The notes under the pieces: model-generated
The model's input: only the letters and a program-made list of their open reading frames with translations
Databases searched by the model: none
Told to the model about the DNA's origin: nothing
Part shown: in pieces, positions 36,102 through 47,097 of the stretch
Position numbering within the stretch: the stretch's first letter is position 1
How the letters are laid out: every line of letters begins with the position of its first letter
Program-made: the position numbers and the translations under genes
Origin: Cyanoderma ruficeps
Lineage: Eukaryota > Chordata > Aves > Passeriformes > Timaliidae
Length of the DNA stretch: 64,000 bases
Direction of reading: 5' to 3'
Assembly (NCBI GenBank): GCA_008694505.1
Contig: VZDJ01000219.1
Coordinates: forward strand, 1,218,526 to 1,282,525

Positions 36102-36141
36102 TTTTTTTTTTTTTTTTTNNNNTTTTTTTTTTTTTTTTTTT
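36102..36141. repeat. Poly-T tract interrupted by four unresolved bases
   Basis: The tract is 17 T, then NNNN at 36119-36122, then 19 T, then AGCTTC. The N bases lie wholly inside a homopolymer, so the true length is unknown. On the minus strand it would be a poly-A of about 40 nt, which could be a retroposon tail, but the adjacent sequence is not recognised as a retrocopy and shows no nearby AATAAA. Confidence 0.9.
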
Positions 36142-39100
36142 AGCTTCTGCAGGCAGCAGTCCAAGTTCTGTAGCTCCCTGCAGTGCTGGGTTCTGGTTCC
36201 TGGGGTTTGATTTGTGGTGGTGGCAGGGCCAGGGAGCTGCTGCCGCCTCTGCAGGGTGGATTTGTCTGTGGCACTCAGGGGCTGCCTTCAGGCTGGGCAG
36301 AGGATTGAGTGGCTGTGGAGGTTGCAGCTGGAGATGAATTAGGTTATATCACAGGTATGTTATTACTGGGGGATTCTGACCTGATGGTTTATAGGCAGTT
36401 TCTTTTCCGGAAACTGGATAACCCTGCTAGTCTGTGCAGCTCTAGGTTTGGCAGGGTCAGATTTTCTGCATTTGCTTTGTTAATGTGGCTTTTTTGGCCT
36501 TGCCACTGGAGGTAGTCAGCAAATGTCAGCACATCACTGTACTTGCACACGGTGTATTGCCAGGTGGATATTGCATTTCTCGTTTGAAAACTTCCTTTTA
36601 ATCTGTTCATATGTGAATGGTTTTTGCCTTTTCCTTTTGACTGTGCTCTGAAAGGAGCTGAAAACATTTTTCCTGAGTGTCCAGTGCTTCTGAGCTGCTG
36701 GACTCTGGTCCATGGTTAGAATGGGAAATTCATTTGTAGATTGTCATTACTGCAACTGGGAGACAGTGCAGAGTGAAAATAACTCTCTCTGCTTTTTGGT
36801 GAACAGGAGATGAGAATACATTTGGCATTATTTTCACACTGAGGCAGTTTCCTCACACAGAGTGAACGTAGGAACAGATTGAACTGATGACCCGAAGTGC
36901 AGACATCTCATCTACGCAACAGGAAAAATATCATAATGATAATGTAAATATTTCTGCTGCTTTCCATAATAGACTGTCATCCTGAGGCCAAAGATGAGTT
37001 TACATTCATCGTCTTGTAAAAGTCCTTTCAAATACTTTGGAAATACGTCGCAGATAATGAGAATTTCTTTTAGTGTGTGTGGATAGTAGAAGTAGGGAGC
37101 ATGATCATTGGTGTAGAGATACTAATGAGGCTTAAATTACAAGTGCTGCACATGAAGTCTCGATTTTCATAAGTGTCTTTAAAAAGAAAAAGCCATTTCC
37201 CACCAGCAGTTTTCTGGCTTCAGCCCTCCTGGTTGTTTCATGGCAGCAGAACCCTGATTTACCTCCAGAGATTTACTGCCAGTTCAGAGAGCCCCATGAG
37301 TTCAGGGTTTGGTGGGTAAAACAATGTAAGGCCAAATACTTCCTTGTTTTAATTATCATTTGGTTTTCTTCTTGAAATCTGCAATGTGTACAACGGAAAG
37401 CTGAAGTCAGGCTTTCTGGAGCTTTTCCATGTGTTTCACAGGGGTAACAGGCCATGCCAGTTTAAAGTATTTCAGACACTTAAAGGTCTCGAAAATGAAA
37501 GCTGCTATTACTTTTAAATGCACTAGGTTTGCTTTTGAAATACAGTCATAAATGATCCAGGATTTCATTTTGATTCCAGTCCCTGCAGTTGGGAGAGCCG
37601 TGGGATTGTAGCCTGGGGCGTGTGTGTGCCTGTCAGAAGGGTCACAAGCTGAAGCAGGGGATTTGATCTGGAGCCTGACACAGCTCCACGTCCCCAGTGC
37701 AGACTGCGCTGTAAAACTTACAAGGCTAGAAAATATTCATGAAACAAAATTAAAATAACCCATGTAAGTCATTAAATGTTACAGGGCTACGAGAATAGAT
37801 TGGCAAGGGCGGTTTATCATCATCCTGCTCTCATGACTAAGGCAAGGATGTTGTACAAGGTGTGCCTTTGAACTGCTTTTATTTCTTCACTCAGTGTAAC
37901 ACCCTGAAAACAGAAGGTTATGGCACCGTGTGTTATACAAAGTCCATGAGCTGATTTTTACTGTTTCCCTTATATAATACTTTGGAACTTGGTGAGATTA
38001 TTCAAATATACAGTGATTGCCACTGTTGAATATTGGGATTTTCTACAATGAAAATGCAAATACTGTAGAGAAAATTGACTGAAGCATATTTGAAATTAAG
38101 TACCTGCCTTTTGTTTTGCTCTGTTAAACTCCCTGATGGGCTGTTGCTAAAGACATCTATGAAATGTTTTCTTCAGGAAACAGCTGATATGAATTTGCTC
38201 TATTCCTATTGATCTGTGAAGGAATGTTAAGTTTAATGTTTTGAATGGTTTCTGTGCATGGTATAACATCAGTGCTCGGTGAAGCGTGAGGTGAAAAATG
38301 CTGACAAGAAAAGCATTCGATACGAAACCAAATATAATGCTTATAGAGTTAGTTTCTTTTGTGGAGAGAATAATCTTGTATCCTACCACACAGCCACAGG
38401 AACAGAACTCCCTCTAAGTTCTGATGATCATCCCTGGGTCAGCCCTGCCTGGCTGTCCATTCTGGGAGTGAAGAGGGTTGCTGAGTGCACTGGGACATTC
38501 AGCCTCTGAGCCCCAAACTGATTTCTTTACAACAAGCATATGCACAACGTGACTGTATCTTCAAAAGCACTGGGTGGAATTTTTCCTTGTTTCACCATAA
38601 GTTTGTACTGCCCTGTTCTGCTTTTTCCAGTAATTGCTCAATTAACCCCACACCTTCGACTCCCTTACTGGGAGCAGAGCTGCTGGTATATTGTGCTAGG
38701 GTTTTTACTAGGACTTCTTCTGCAGAAGTGGCAGCCTTTGCAGTGCCTTGCTGTTACCTGACCCTGAATGTCCTGGTCTATAGGAGGTATTTCACTTAAA
38801 CACTTTTGCTTCCTTGGCTGCAGAGCCCTCTTGTTGCTCCTGCTGTACAAAGAGCTTGGAAAGGGCTGCACTGGGAGCACCATCCTGGGATGGTTTGGGG
38901 TGGTGCAGTGCCACTGGGTTGGCTGGAATAAAGCCCCTAAACCTGTCCTTTGCTGGGTTTGTTGTTAGGGCAGGCTGGCACATCCCTGTGTGAGCCAGGG
39001 GGATCTCAGTGAGGCTGTGTTGCAGTGCACCCCCACACCACATTAGGAAACGAGTTTCAGTTTCACCCCTGGAACTTTTAAGGAAGAAGAACCAGAAACT

Positions 39101-41029
39101 TCCACTTTTTTCTCACCATAATTAGGCCCGGGCCAGGACAAAGACACCTGTTGGACCCTTTAGCTGTTCCTCAAGGAATGTTGCTGTTTTCTACTGGGCA
39201 GCAAGCCAAAAATCCCTCCCAGATCATTTAATACTTAAGAGGAAGCATGGAGATTCTCGGGGTGTCCTAGCAGGTGCAAGGGACTTCCCTGCACTGTGCA
39301 CCACTTTTATTCTTTTGTTCTGTGTAGTTTCTTTAATTAAAATGTTTTTGCTTTTTCAGAACACCTCTGATCGAGCAGTCTCACTCTATTTTAAAGCCAT
39401 TTCTGGGAGGTTGCTGGTTACCCTCAGAATGTGGTGAGCCCTGGTGGGGCTAAAAACACGCTGGCCTCACGCAGGAATTCATCAAGGTTGTTTTGGTGAT
39501 TGCCATGAGCAGGGAAATGCAGCACCAGAGTGTCCCATCCCAGCTGCTCTGGCAGCAGCAGGTTAGCCTGACATTGCTCAGGTGGGCTGCTCAGTTTTGA
39601 CTTTCATTCATGGAGTATTTTGATAAAGTGTGATTTACATGCATCAGTAATTACATGTTCCAGAGGGACCATGGTATTTTTTTCCTGACAGGACAGAAAA
39701 CAAATTTCCCATAAGGCTGGGGAATGCAACATGCCACTTGCCCCCTTGGTGGTGAACTTCAAAAGAAAATTATGTTTCTTTTTACTGGCCTCGGGTTTTG
39801 CACTATTTTATCTTCAAAACTGGCATTTCAATTGCTTGGAGGGAATTGCTTTTCTTCGCTGCTTGTTACTCTTTTTTTCCCAAATGGCATTGCTGGTTTT
39901 TAAAAATGAGGACCACCTCACTCTCATGCAGCTGGAGCTTATTCCAACTCCTCTTTAATGAGGTAAAGCCATTTCATTGTGTTTAAATAAGCACATGAAC
40001 AAAGGGCCAGTTGCTGCGTTGGCCTGTGGATGGCTGTGGCTTTCAGCAGGCCATGTGTCAGGTGTCAAACTTGGCAAAAATATCAGCTAGATTGTTTTTC
40101 ACTTTATAGTTAAGGTTTGTAAGTAAATACAGTTTTATGGAAAGTGTAAATGATGTACCTTTAAAAGTTGAGACTTATTTATTACCAGTCTGTTTTTTTT
40201 CACCTCTCTTAGTTCACTTGAGAGGATCCTTCCTTTCTGAAGAATGAAGTGAAAAGGGAAAAAGGATTCCCCTCTTCCTTCAGGGTGTGTTGAGATACCA
40301 TAAAATATGGAAAAGTGAGGACTTCTCACTCTGGCTTGACTCTGTAGCCTTGCCTTGAAAATGAGGAAGGAGTTCAGTTAGCAGAGACTTTCTGAGGTGT
40401 TTTTTGTGTGTGTGCCCCAGTGTTTGAGTGTCAGATTGGGAAGAGGAATGCCAGAGCGAGCTGCTCTTTGGGCTTCCAGCCTGGCCTCTCCCGTATGTAC
40501 AGCGACCTGAAAGATTACCACAGTTAAAAACTGAGGGGAAGCAACTTCTATGTATGAAGATTTCTAATATTCATAAAGAAACAAGCTCTAGCAGTTCCCA
40601 GTGAATATTCAGGAGCTGGAGGGCTGCTGGGATGCTGCTGCATTGAACGGCCTGTGACAATGCTTCTGTGTAGCTTTAAACTACACTTTTCAAGTTACTC
40701 AATGCTTAGATACTTCACTGAGGTTCTTTCTTAAGTAAATTTCCACAATTGACTTCATCTGCACAGGCTGGGGAGATTTCACAGAACTGGTCAATGGTTT
40801 GTCTTGGATCAGCAGTCACTGGGTTGTTAGGAGTTTTTTCCCCACTAATGTGCCTGCTTTTTAGGGTTTTCATATTTAGTATTGTGGTAGTCAACCCATT
40901 TGTTTCTTTCTCCTGTAGAAGGAGATTTTTCTGCTTTTCTTGCCAGAAATATAAGAATATGTATACAATACAATGTAAGAAAGAATGGAGCACATTCACC
41001 TCATCAACATTTAACTGGCTGTGTTGTGA

Positions 41030-41088
41030 GTGGGAAGTTGAACCATATGACTGTAGAGGTCTCCTACAACCTGAAGTGTTCTGTGGTT
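41030..41088 (+). mobile_element. Possible CR1 LINE 3' terminal remnant
   Basis: The sequence TAGAGGTCTCCTACAACCTG (41054-41073), followed by GTTCTGTGGTT, resembles the end of avian CR1 elements, where 'agaggtctcttccaacct' precedes an ATTCTRTG tail. Only the last 40 to 60 nt is recognisable, consistent with the extreme 5' truncation common for CR1. No coding remnant is visible. A chance match is possible because the segment is short. Confidence 0.45.
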
Positions 41089-44000
41089 AAATATGTTATT
41101 TACAGTATTTAATTCTAGGGCTTGGAAGCTTATAGCTGCTTCAAGGTTTGGCAGATACTCTGGATGGGATACCAGACTGTGGAGTTTTTCTTTTTTTGTC
41201 CTTCTTCTATTCAGAATGAAAGATTAAATGCAGTAGACAGGATTTTTGTGGGTGCTGGAAGATCCTAAGAGGTGCAAGACTGTGCTCATCAGCAGGATGT
41301 TAGAGTATGAGATGTTGATTTTCAACTCCCCCAACCCTGGAAAGTCATCAGGTGCCAGAATTGATGAATTGCTGCTGAAGAAAGTAAATTTCAGTAAATT
41401 CAGTCCCACCCTAAATTGTGCTGTTTGAATCCTCTTGAAACGTTGACTTTGGTGTCCTTTTCAGAGGTAGGATGTGCCTTGGTATTCAGTGTTTTTACAT
41501 TTTATCATCTTGCATGTTATTGTGGGAGGAACTTACTTGCTTTATCCCTTTTGTGAATGTGTCTTGTTTCTGCTTTGCTTAAACCCAGCCTGTAAAACCA
41601 GAGTGGCTGAACTGGGAGGCTGCGGTGGGGTCACTGTGGGACACAGGCAAAGAGGTGCTGCCCAGATTTTGTTTGAAAACAGTATAGAAAAGGAAAAAGG
41701 GAGTATGATAGAGATGGCTCCTGTTCTCAGGGTTTTCCTTCCCAAGATCCTGTTTAAAGTGGATTTGGCATGGATGGAGGACCCAGGTTTTCCTACAGGA
41801 GGAGGTGTTTTCAGGACTCTGTGCTCACATCCAGTGGGAAAATCTGAAAGAAGGGCGTGTTGGGCTCAATCTCCCATTATCTAAGAATGTAGCTGTTGAA
41901 TTTAAATTATTAACTTAGTTTCAGGTTGCAGCAGTAAAAGGTTTGTTCTCTTTCTCATCTTAATCTGATGATCTTGATTTAATTTTTGAATTTGTTTCTG
42001 AACAGTCTCTAAGGTAATGTTATTACAACGTCAGCAATCTATTTAAATTACAGAAAAATCCCAACTATTGAAGAGAAAAGTGGTTAAAAGGAAATGTTGT
42101 CTTAATGTCCACTGGGTTCTGCTGAATTTCAGGCATGTTTTAAGCTGCTGCAGCACTATGCCCATATCACAAATGGGTTTATATGTGAAGATTCAAATAG
42201 GCCTAACCAATCATTTCATGATTTTGAAACTCGTGGTAAAGCTCCAGCTAAGGAAAACACAACAGTAGTTCTTGCATGATGATACTGGTGATACTTCCCT
42301 CTGACAGTGAAGAGAAGGACTTCTTGAAAGTGCCTTCAGGAAGGCTCAACTTGACTCAATTAAGTTACTGAATTACAAACTTAAATGTGTAAATCAAAAG
42401 GTTTTTCTCAAGGAGTGTTGTGTTTTTCCAAAAATCATTTTTTGTGAATTTTTCTGGCAGCCGTCTGTATACAAAGTATTAAAAATTCCAAAATCTAACA
42501 TTTGTGTTATGCAGATTAATTAGTTTGGAGTTCTCAGCTAGTTGGCCAAAGAAATGATTTATGCTGTGGAGGCTGCCGTGCCAGGGACAGGTAATATGTG
42601 AAGTAACTGTTAACCGTGTGGATGAGACAAGTACTTCAATTTTAGGAAGGTTTATTTTTGAAGAAAAAATGAGATACTTAAAACGTTTCTCTGTTTTAAT
42701 TTTATTTTTGTAATAAAAGACAAGCGTGTTCGTGAGTTGATTAGAACCATATAATATTATTTAGTGGTTCCTCATTTTATATTTTCACAGACTGAAGACA
42801 GACATCACCTCATAGCCCTGCATCTTAAACAATTCCAGATAGCATAATTATCTTCAATTACTTAATTATTACATTATTCTCTACTTCGTTATTCTGAAGG
42901 GATTGCAAATAATTGAGTACACACTTTACACAGTAACTTCTCATGAGTCCATACATCCCACTCATTCCATGTAGTGATGATGCTTATTGAAACTGGTACA
43001 TTAAACTATTAATTAACATTTCATAGGGTTATGCATTTTATAATTTCTAAGAGAAAATGTAGAAATTCCAGTTGATGTGCAGTGCTCTCATTCCTTTGAA
43101 TTACCCCAAGGCATCTGAGCACTTGAATGAAGGGATGGATAATGTGTTTTTTTTTGCTTATTGTCACTATGGTTCCTTGCTAAAGCACATTTAGAGACTT
43201 TTTATGGGACTTACGGCTCTTTTTTGCAGAATTTTGTGTAGGTGTGGGAAAATTGGTAGCATTTATTTCACTTGTCAAAAAATATTAGAGGACAAAATAG
43301 TGATCCATCTAGTGAGAAGAGGAGCCAGAACTGGCATCTGCCAGCCTGGAAGAGGATTTTGGGGCAGTTGTTTCATTCTGCTGTGGCACTTGGGCTTTTT
43401 CCAGGCTAAGCCATGGCCGGAGGAGCTGGGTGAGGATTCCTGTTGCACATTCCTGGTGCTGCAGTGCCAGGGTGAGTTTTCCCTGGGCTGGGACAGCCTG
43501 CCCATCTCCAGCAGCTCTGCAGGCACACGTTGCTTAACTGCCTGAAATCTAAACTGGCACCAAAGGCCATCATTATCAACCCCCGGGAAGAAATGCAGGC
43601 CTTTTGAACTTGTGCTGACTGTTGAAACAAACCCCACCCAACCCAAAAACTCTATAAAGTCAGACAATTGGAAAAGAAATAAAAATACAGCGCTGTCTCA
43701 CGTTGTCTTTGCACAGCAGAGTCCATGTTCTAAATATACCGAGTTACAGAGAGTTGGGAGAGCAGCTGGGGCTTAAATTCTGCATTACTGGGAGTTCTGA
43801 CTGTGTCTCTGTGCACTGAACTCTCTCAGGTGTGTGCACAGTCCCTCTCCTGAAAATCCAACATTGTTCTGCTCAGCATTTCAAACTGTGCTAGGGAATA
43901 ACTTGGGGAAACAAAAGCCCCAAGTGGATTTTTGCGTGGAAGAACATTTCTCCAGTGACTATAAGTTGAGTACGTGGACTGATTTTTTAGTCATGTTGGA

Positions 44001-46730
44001 AAATATTAATTATTAGGTGATAGGGCGAAAAAATTACCTGATAAGGGCAAGGAATCTTGGAATGTGGTGAGCAAGACTCAGGGTCCTGATTGGAATTCTC
44101 AGTTGTTGAATTAAGTGTATTATTTAAACAGCTTGGATCCTAGAGGATTGGATGGCATTTTGAATTAAGTAACTTTGTGTGGGTTAGTTTACTGTTAGAC
44201 ACCGCTGGTGTTAAGAGCTGCTGATTTATTGTGTTGTAGGTAGCCAAACATCTTTGTGTGCTGGTTGTTCCACACACACATACATTTTCCTCACCCTCCT
44301 GGTAGGTACTTTTTTCCATCACTGCTCTTGATATGTTGTGGTGCTGCTGAGTTGCTCTTGGAAACCATTTCTTACTATGGGCATGGGGACTATTTTTTTT
44401 TGAGACAATGCAGTGCTTAGTAAAAACAGCATGTAATGCAGCAGCCCAAATAATTACCAATGTGCACACTAGTATATATTCCATAAAAGTGTTACTGTAA
44501 TGCTACTCTTTGCCTTCAGCTTGTTGTATTTTTGGCATATTATATAAGTAGCTGGCTATTGAGATACTTGGGAGTTTTTGAATGAAAGCTTTCGTAGAAT
44601 TAAAAGTTGCTGGGTTTGGGTTTTAATGGGAATATTGGGAAAATCAGACACTACTTGAATTGTCTGAAGTTATTACAGAATAAGTAAATTCTGAAAAGAC
44701 TGCATTGTGATCATTCCTGTTGCAGAAGTACTGATGTTTTTTCAGCAGTTGTAAATCGGTGCTTAAAAAGTCTCTTGGTATATAGAGACTGGACACAAAA
44801 AATTTAGCTGTGCCTTGCCTTGAAAAGTCACGGAATTTCTTTGGTTAAACACAACTTGGAATGGTGAAGTCTGAGGGAGTGATCTAAGTAATTTTTGTTG
44901 CAATTTTCTTCAACAATACTCACATTGCCCAATTTTTGTGGCATAAAAGGAGGACACCGATCAGAGATTGAGTCATGGCTCCTTGACAAAATGGTTCCTG
45001 GTATTAATAGAAAGGAATAAAATAAATGGGAGCCATTTTTATGCACCACTGAGGAGAATGTGTGATGGTGAGCCTGGAACAGCAGCCAGGCTGGAACAGA
45101 AACAGGCCTTGAGTTTATGAGCTCGAGATAAATATTTAAAAATGCCATTTCACTACGTGCAGAGTGTATTTTTCATGTTTAAGTTTGGTTTCCTTTTAAA
45201 GTGTGTATCAGATAAGAACACCTGCTGCTGCTGCTGGTGGCAGGTCTGGAAGCCCAGAGGTGGCCAGAGCCTGTCCAGGGAATGGCTCCAGGGCCTGGCA
45301 GCGAGGAGGCAGAAAATGGTTTCAGTATGGGCTGGGCAGGGAAGTTGAGAGGGCCAGTTTTGGAGAATTTCAGCTATGTCATGGGAAATGGCCACAGCCA
45401 GACTTGTGATTAGCAGCAGAGAGCAAATCCTCTGGGTCATTGCCAGGGTTCAGGAGGGCAAAACGCTGCTGGGCTATCAAATTGTTGCCATACTTTGTTT
45501 AGAGAAGAAAAGGGGAAATGTAAGTGCAGAGGGGGGGAGGAAAAACAACCTAAAAAAGAAGCAGATGATTCTTTGGGGTGTGAAATGTGCCATTATTTTA
45601 ATGTTGCTGACATGTACATCCTGAGCAATGCATGAGGACAGAGAAGGGCTGGAACAAGTCCTTTCAAATATTGACGGTATTGAGGAAGTCTGAAAAGTTA
45701 ACAGCTACTCATTTGTTTAGGTTTTTTTTTCTTTGGATTAAAAGAATCTTCTCATAAATTGTACTGATTTTTTTTTTCTTCTTACGAAATTTACCTGCAT
45801 CAAAGGTATTTATGTATTACTGATCCCAAAATGACTTAAAGTTGATTTTTCTGTATCCTAAATGCAAAGATATCATGTGGCATATTGAGGTAGTATGAAA
45901 AAGTATTTTACTTTTTTTTAACAAATAACAAAAGTATTTTCTGAAAGGACACTAATTAGAGCCAAAACCAAAGTAGACAACTGCAAGTATTCTCAGTACA
46001 CTAAAGTTCATTGGATTTTTCTGGTGTGAGGCAAGCTGTTGTAAATACCTGCTGTATTGGTCAGACCTGCTGAGTGTGATTTGTGAGAGCTCTCAGGTAG
46101 GAGTTTCCTGATTCTTGGACCTTTCAGCTTTCCAAGTCAAACCTCTTTTTTCATTCACCTCAGGTAAGTAAACAGAGGTGTTTTGTTCTGCCCTTGTGTG
46201 GCTGCTCCCCAAACCACAGGGCCACAGCTCTTGGGCCAGAGAGTGCAGGGAGGTTGTGCCACCTCTCCCTGGGACAGGTGGTGGCTGTGTGACCACAGGC
46301 AGAATCCTTCATTGTGTCCTCACCCATTTCTCCAGTGCAGGAACAGGCTGTAGGGTGGATTGTGCCAGCCTGGTTCAGTGGGAACCCACAGCCTGTGGGG
46401 CGAGGCTGGATCTCCCTGGATCCCTGCCCTGAATCCCAATGGGATGTGTGGGTGCTGCAGAACACCCCAGAGAGGTGCCAGGGCTCCAGGCTGACTGGGC
46501 TCCTCCTCTCAGGAGCCTTTTTCTCCATGACACTGATGCTGCCCTGACCCTGTCCTGGTGCCTGTGCTCATGGGGTGTCAGGGTGCCCAGGGCTGCCTGG
46601 GAAACTTGCTCCTCTGGGTGTTTAGCAGAGGGAGGTAGAATGTCCTGGGGTTGTGATGCCTTAAGTTGGAGCTTTCATGTTTTTCAGATTCTCTGCTGGT
46701 CAGGGGTGCAGTTCTGAGCCTCATATTAAG

Positions 46731-47097
46731 TGCCAGTCAGCTCTCTTCACAGACTAGGGAGACAAATCCTTTTCCTGCTGAGGACCAAGGACAACTTTCA
46801 GGCCCAAAAGCACAAACAAGGGTGGACTGAAGGGAGGAACAAGAAGGATGGGACCTCACGGCCTGAAACTGTAATTGGACAGTTAAACCCCAATATGCAA
46901 ATGGACCAAAATTTATAAAAGTGTGAGACCTCATGACCAGGGGTCCATTTTGTGACCATTCTGGGTCCACCTTGGGTGTAGCCCTGGTCAGGCCCTGTCC
47001 TGCCCAAGGTGCATCCTGGAGGCCTTTCAATAAATACTTTCTTTATTCTCTTAGCTCTGTCCAGTCTCTGTTCCAGGTCAGCCTTCCCAAGGCATCA
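46731..47097 (+). mobile_element. Probable solo LTR of an avian endogenous retrovirus
   Basis: This segment of about 367 nt starts with TG and ends with CA. It has the order of sites expected of a retroviral LTR: an octamer ATGCAAAT at 46895-46902, a TATA box TTATAAAA at 46913-46920, and a polyadenylation signal AATAAA at 47029-47034 about 60 nt before the 3' end. A pyrimidine-rich stretch follows the signal. The wording resembles ERVL-type LTRs I associate with bird genomes, but I cannot name the family. No gag, pol or env remnant is seen on either side, so it appears to be a solo LTR. The flanking 5-mers (TTAAG and GTGGC) do not match as a target-site duplication, so one or both boundaries may be off or mutated. 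It lies in sense orientation to SLIT3. Confidence 0.6.

Noticed and set aside
46170..46640. GC-rich block considered as a nested exon or CpG island
   Set aside because: CpG dinucleotides are scarce, overlapping frames occur on both strands without protein similarity, and no splice-bounded coding unit stands out.
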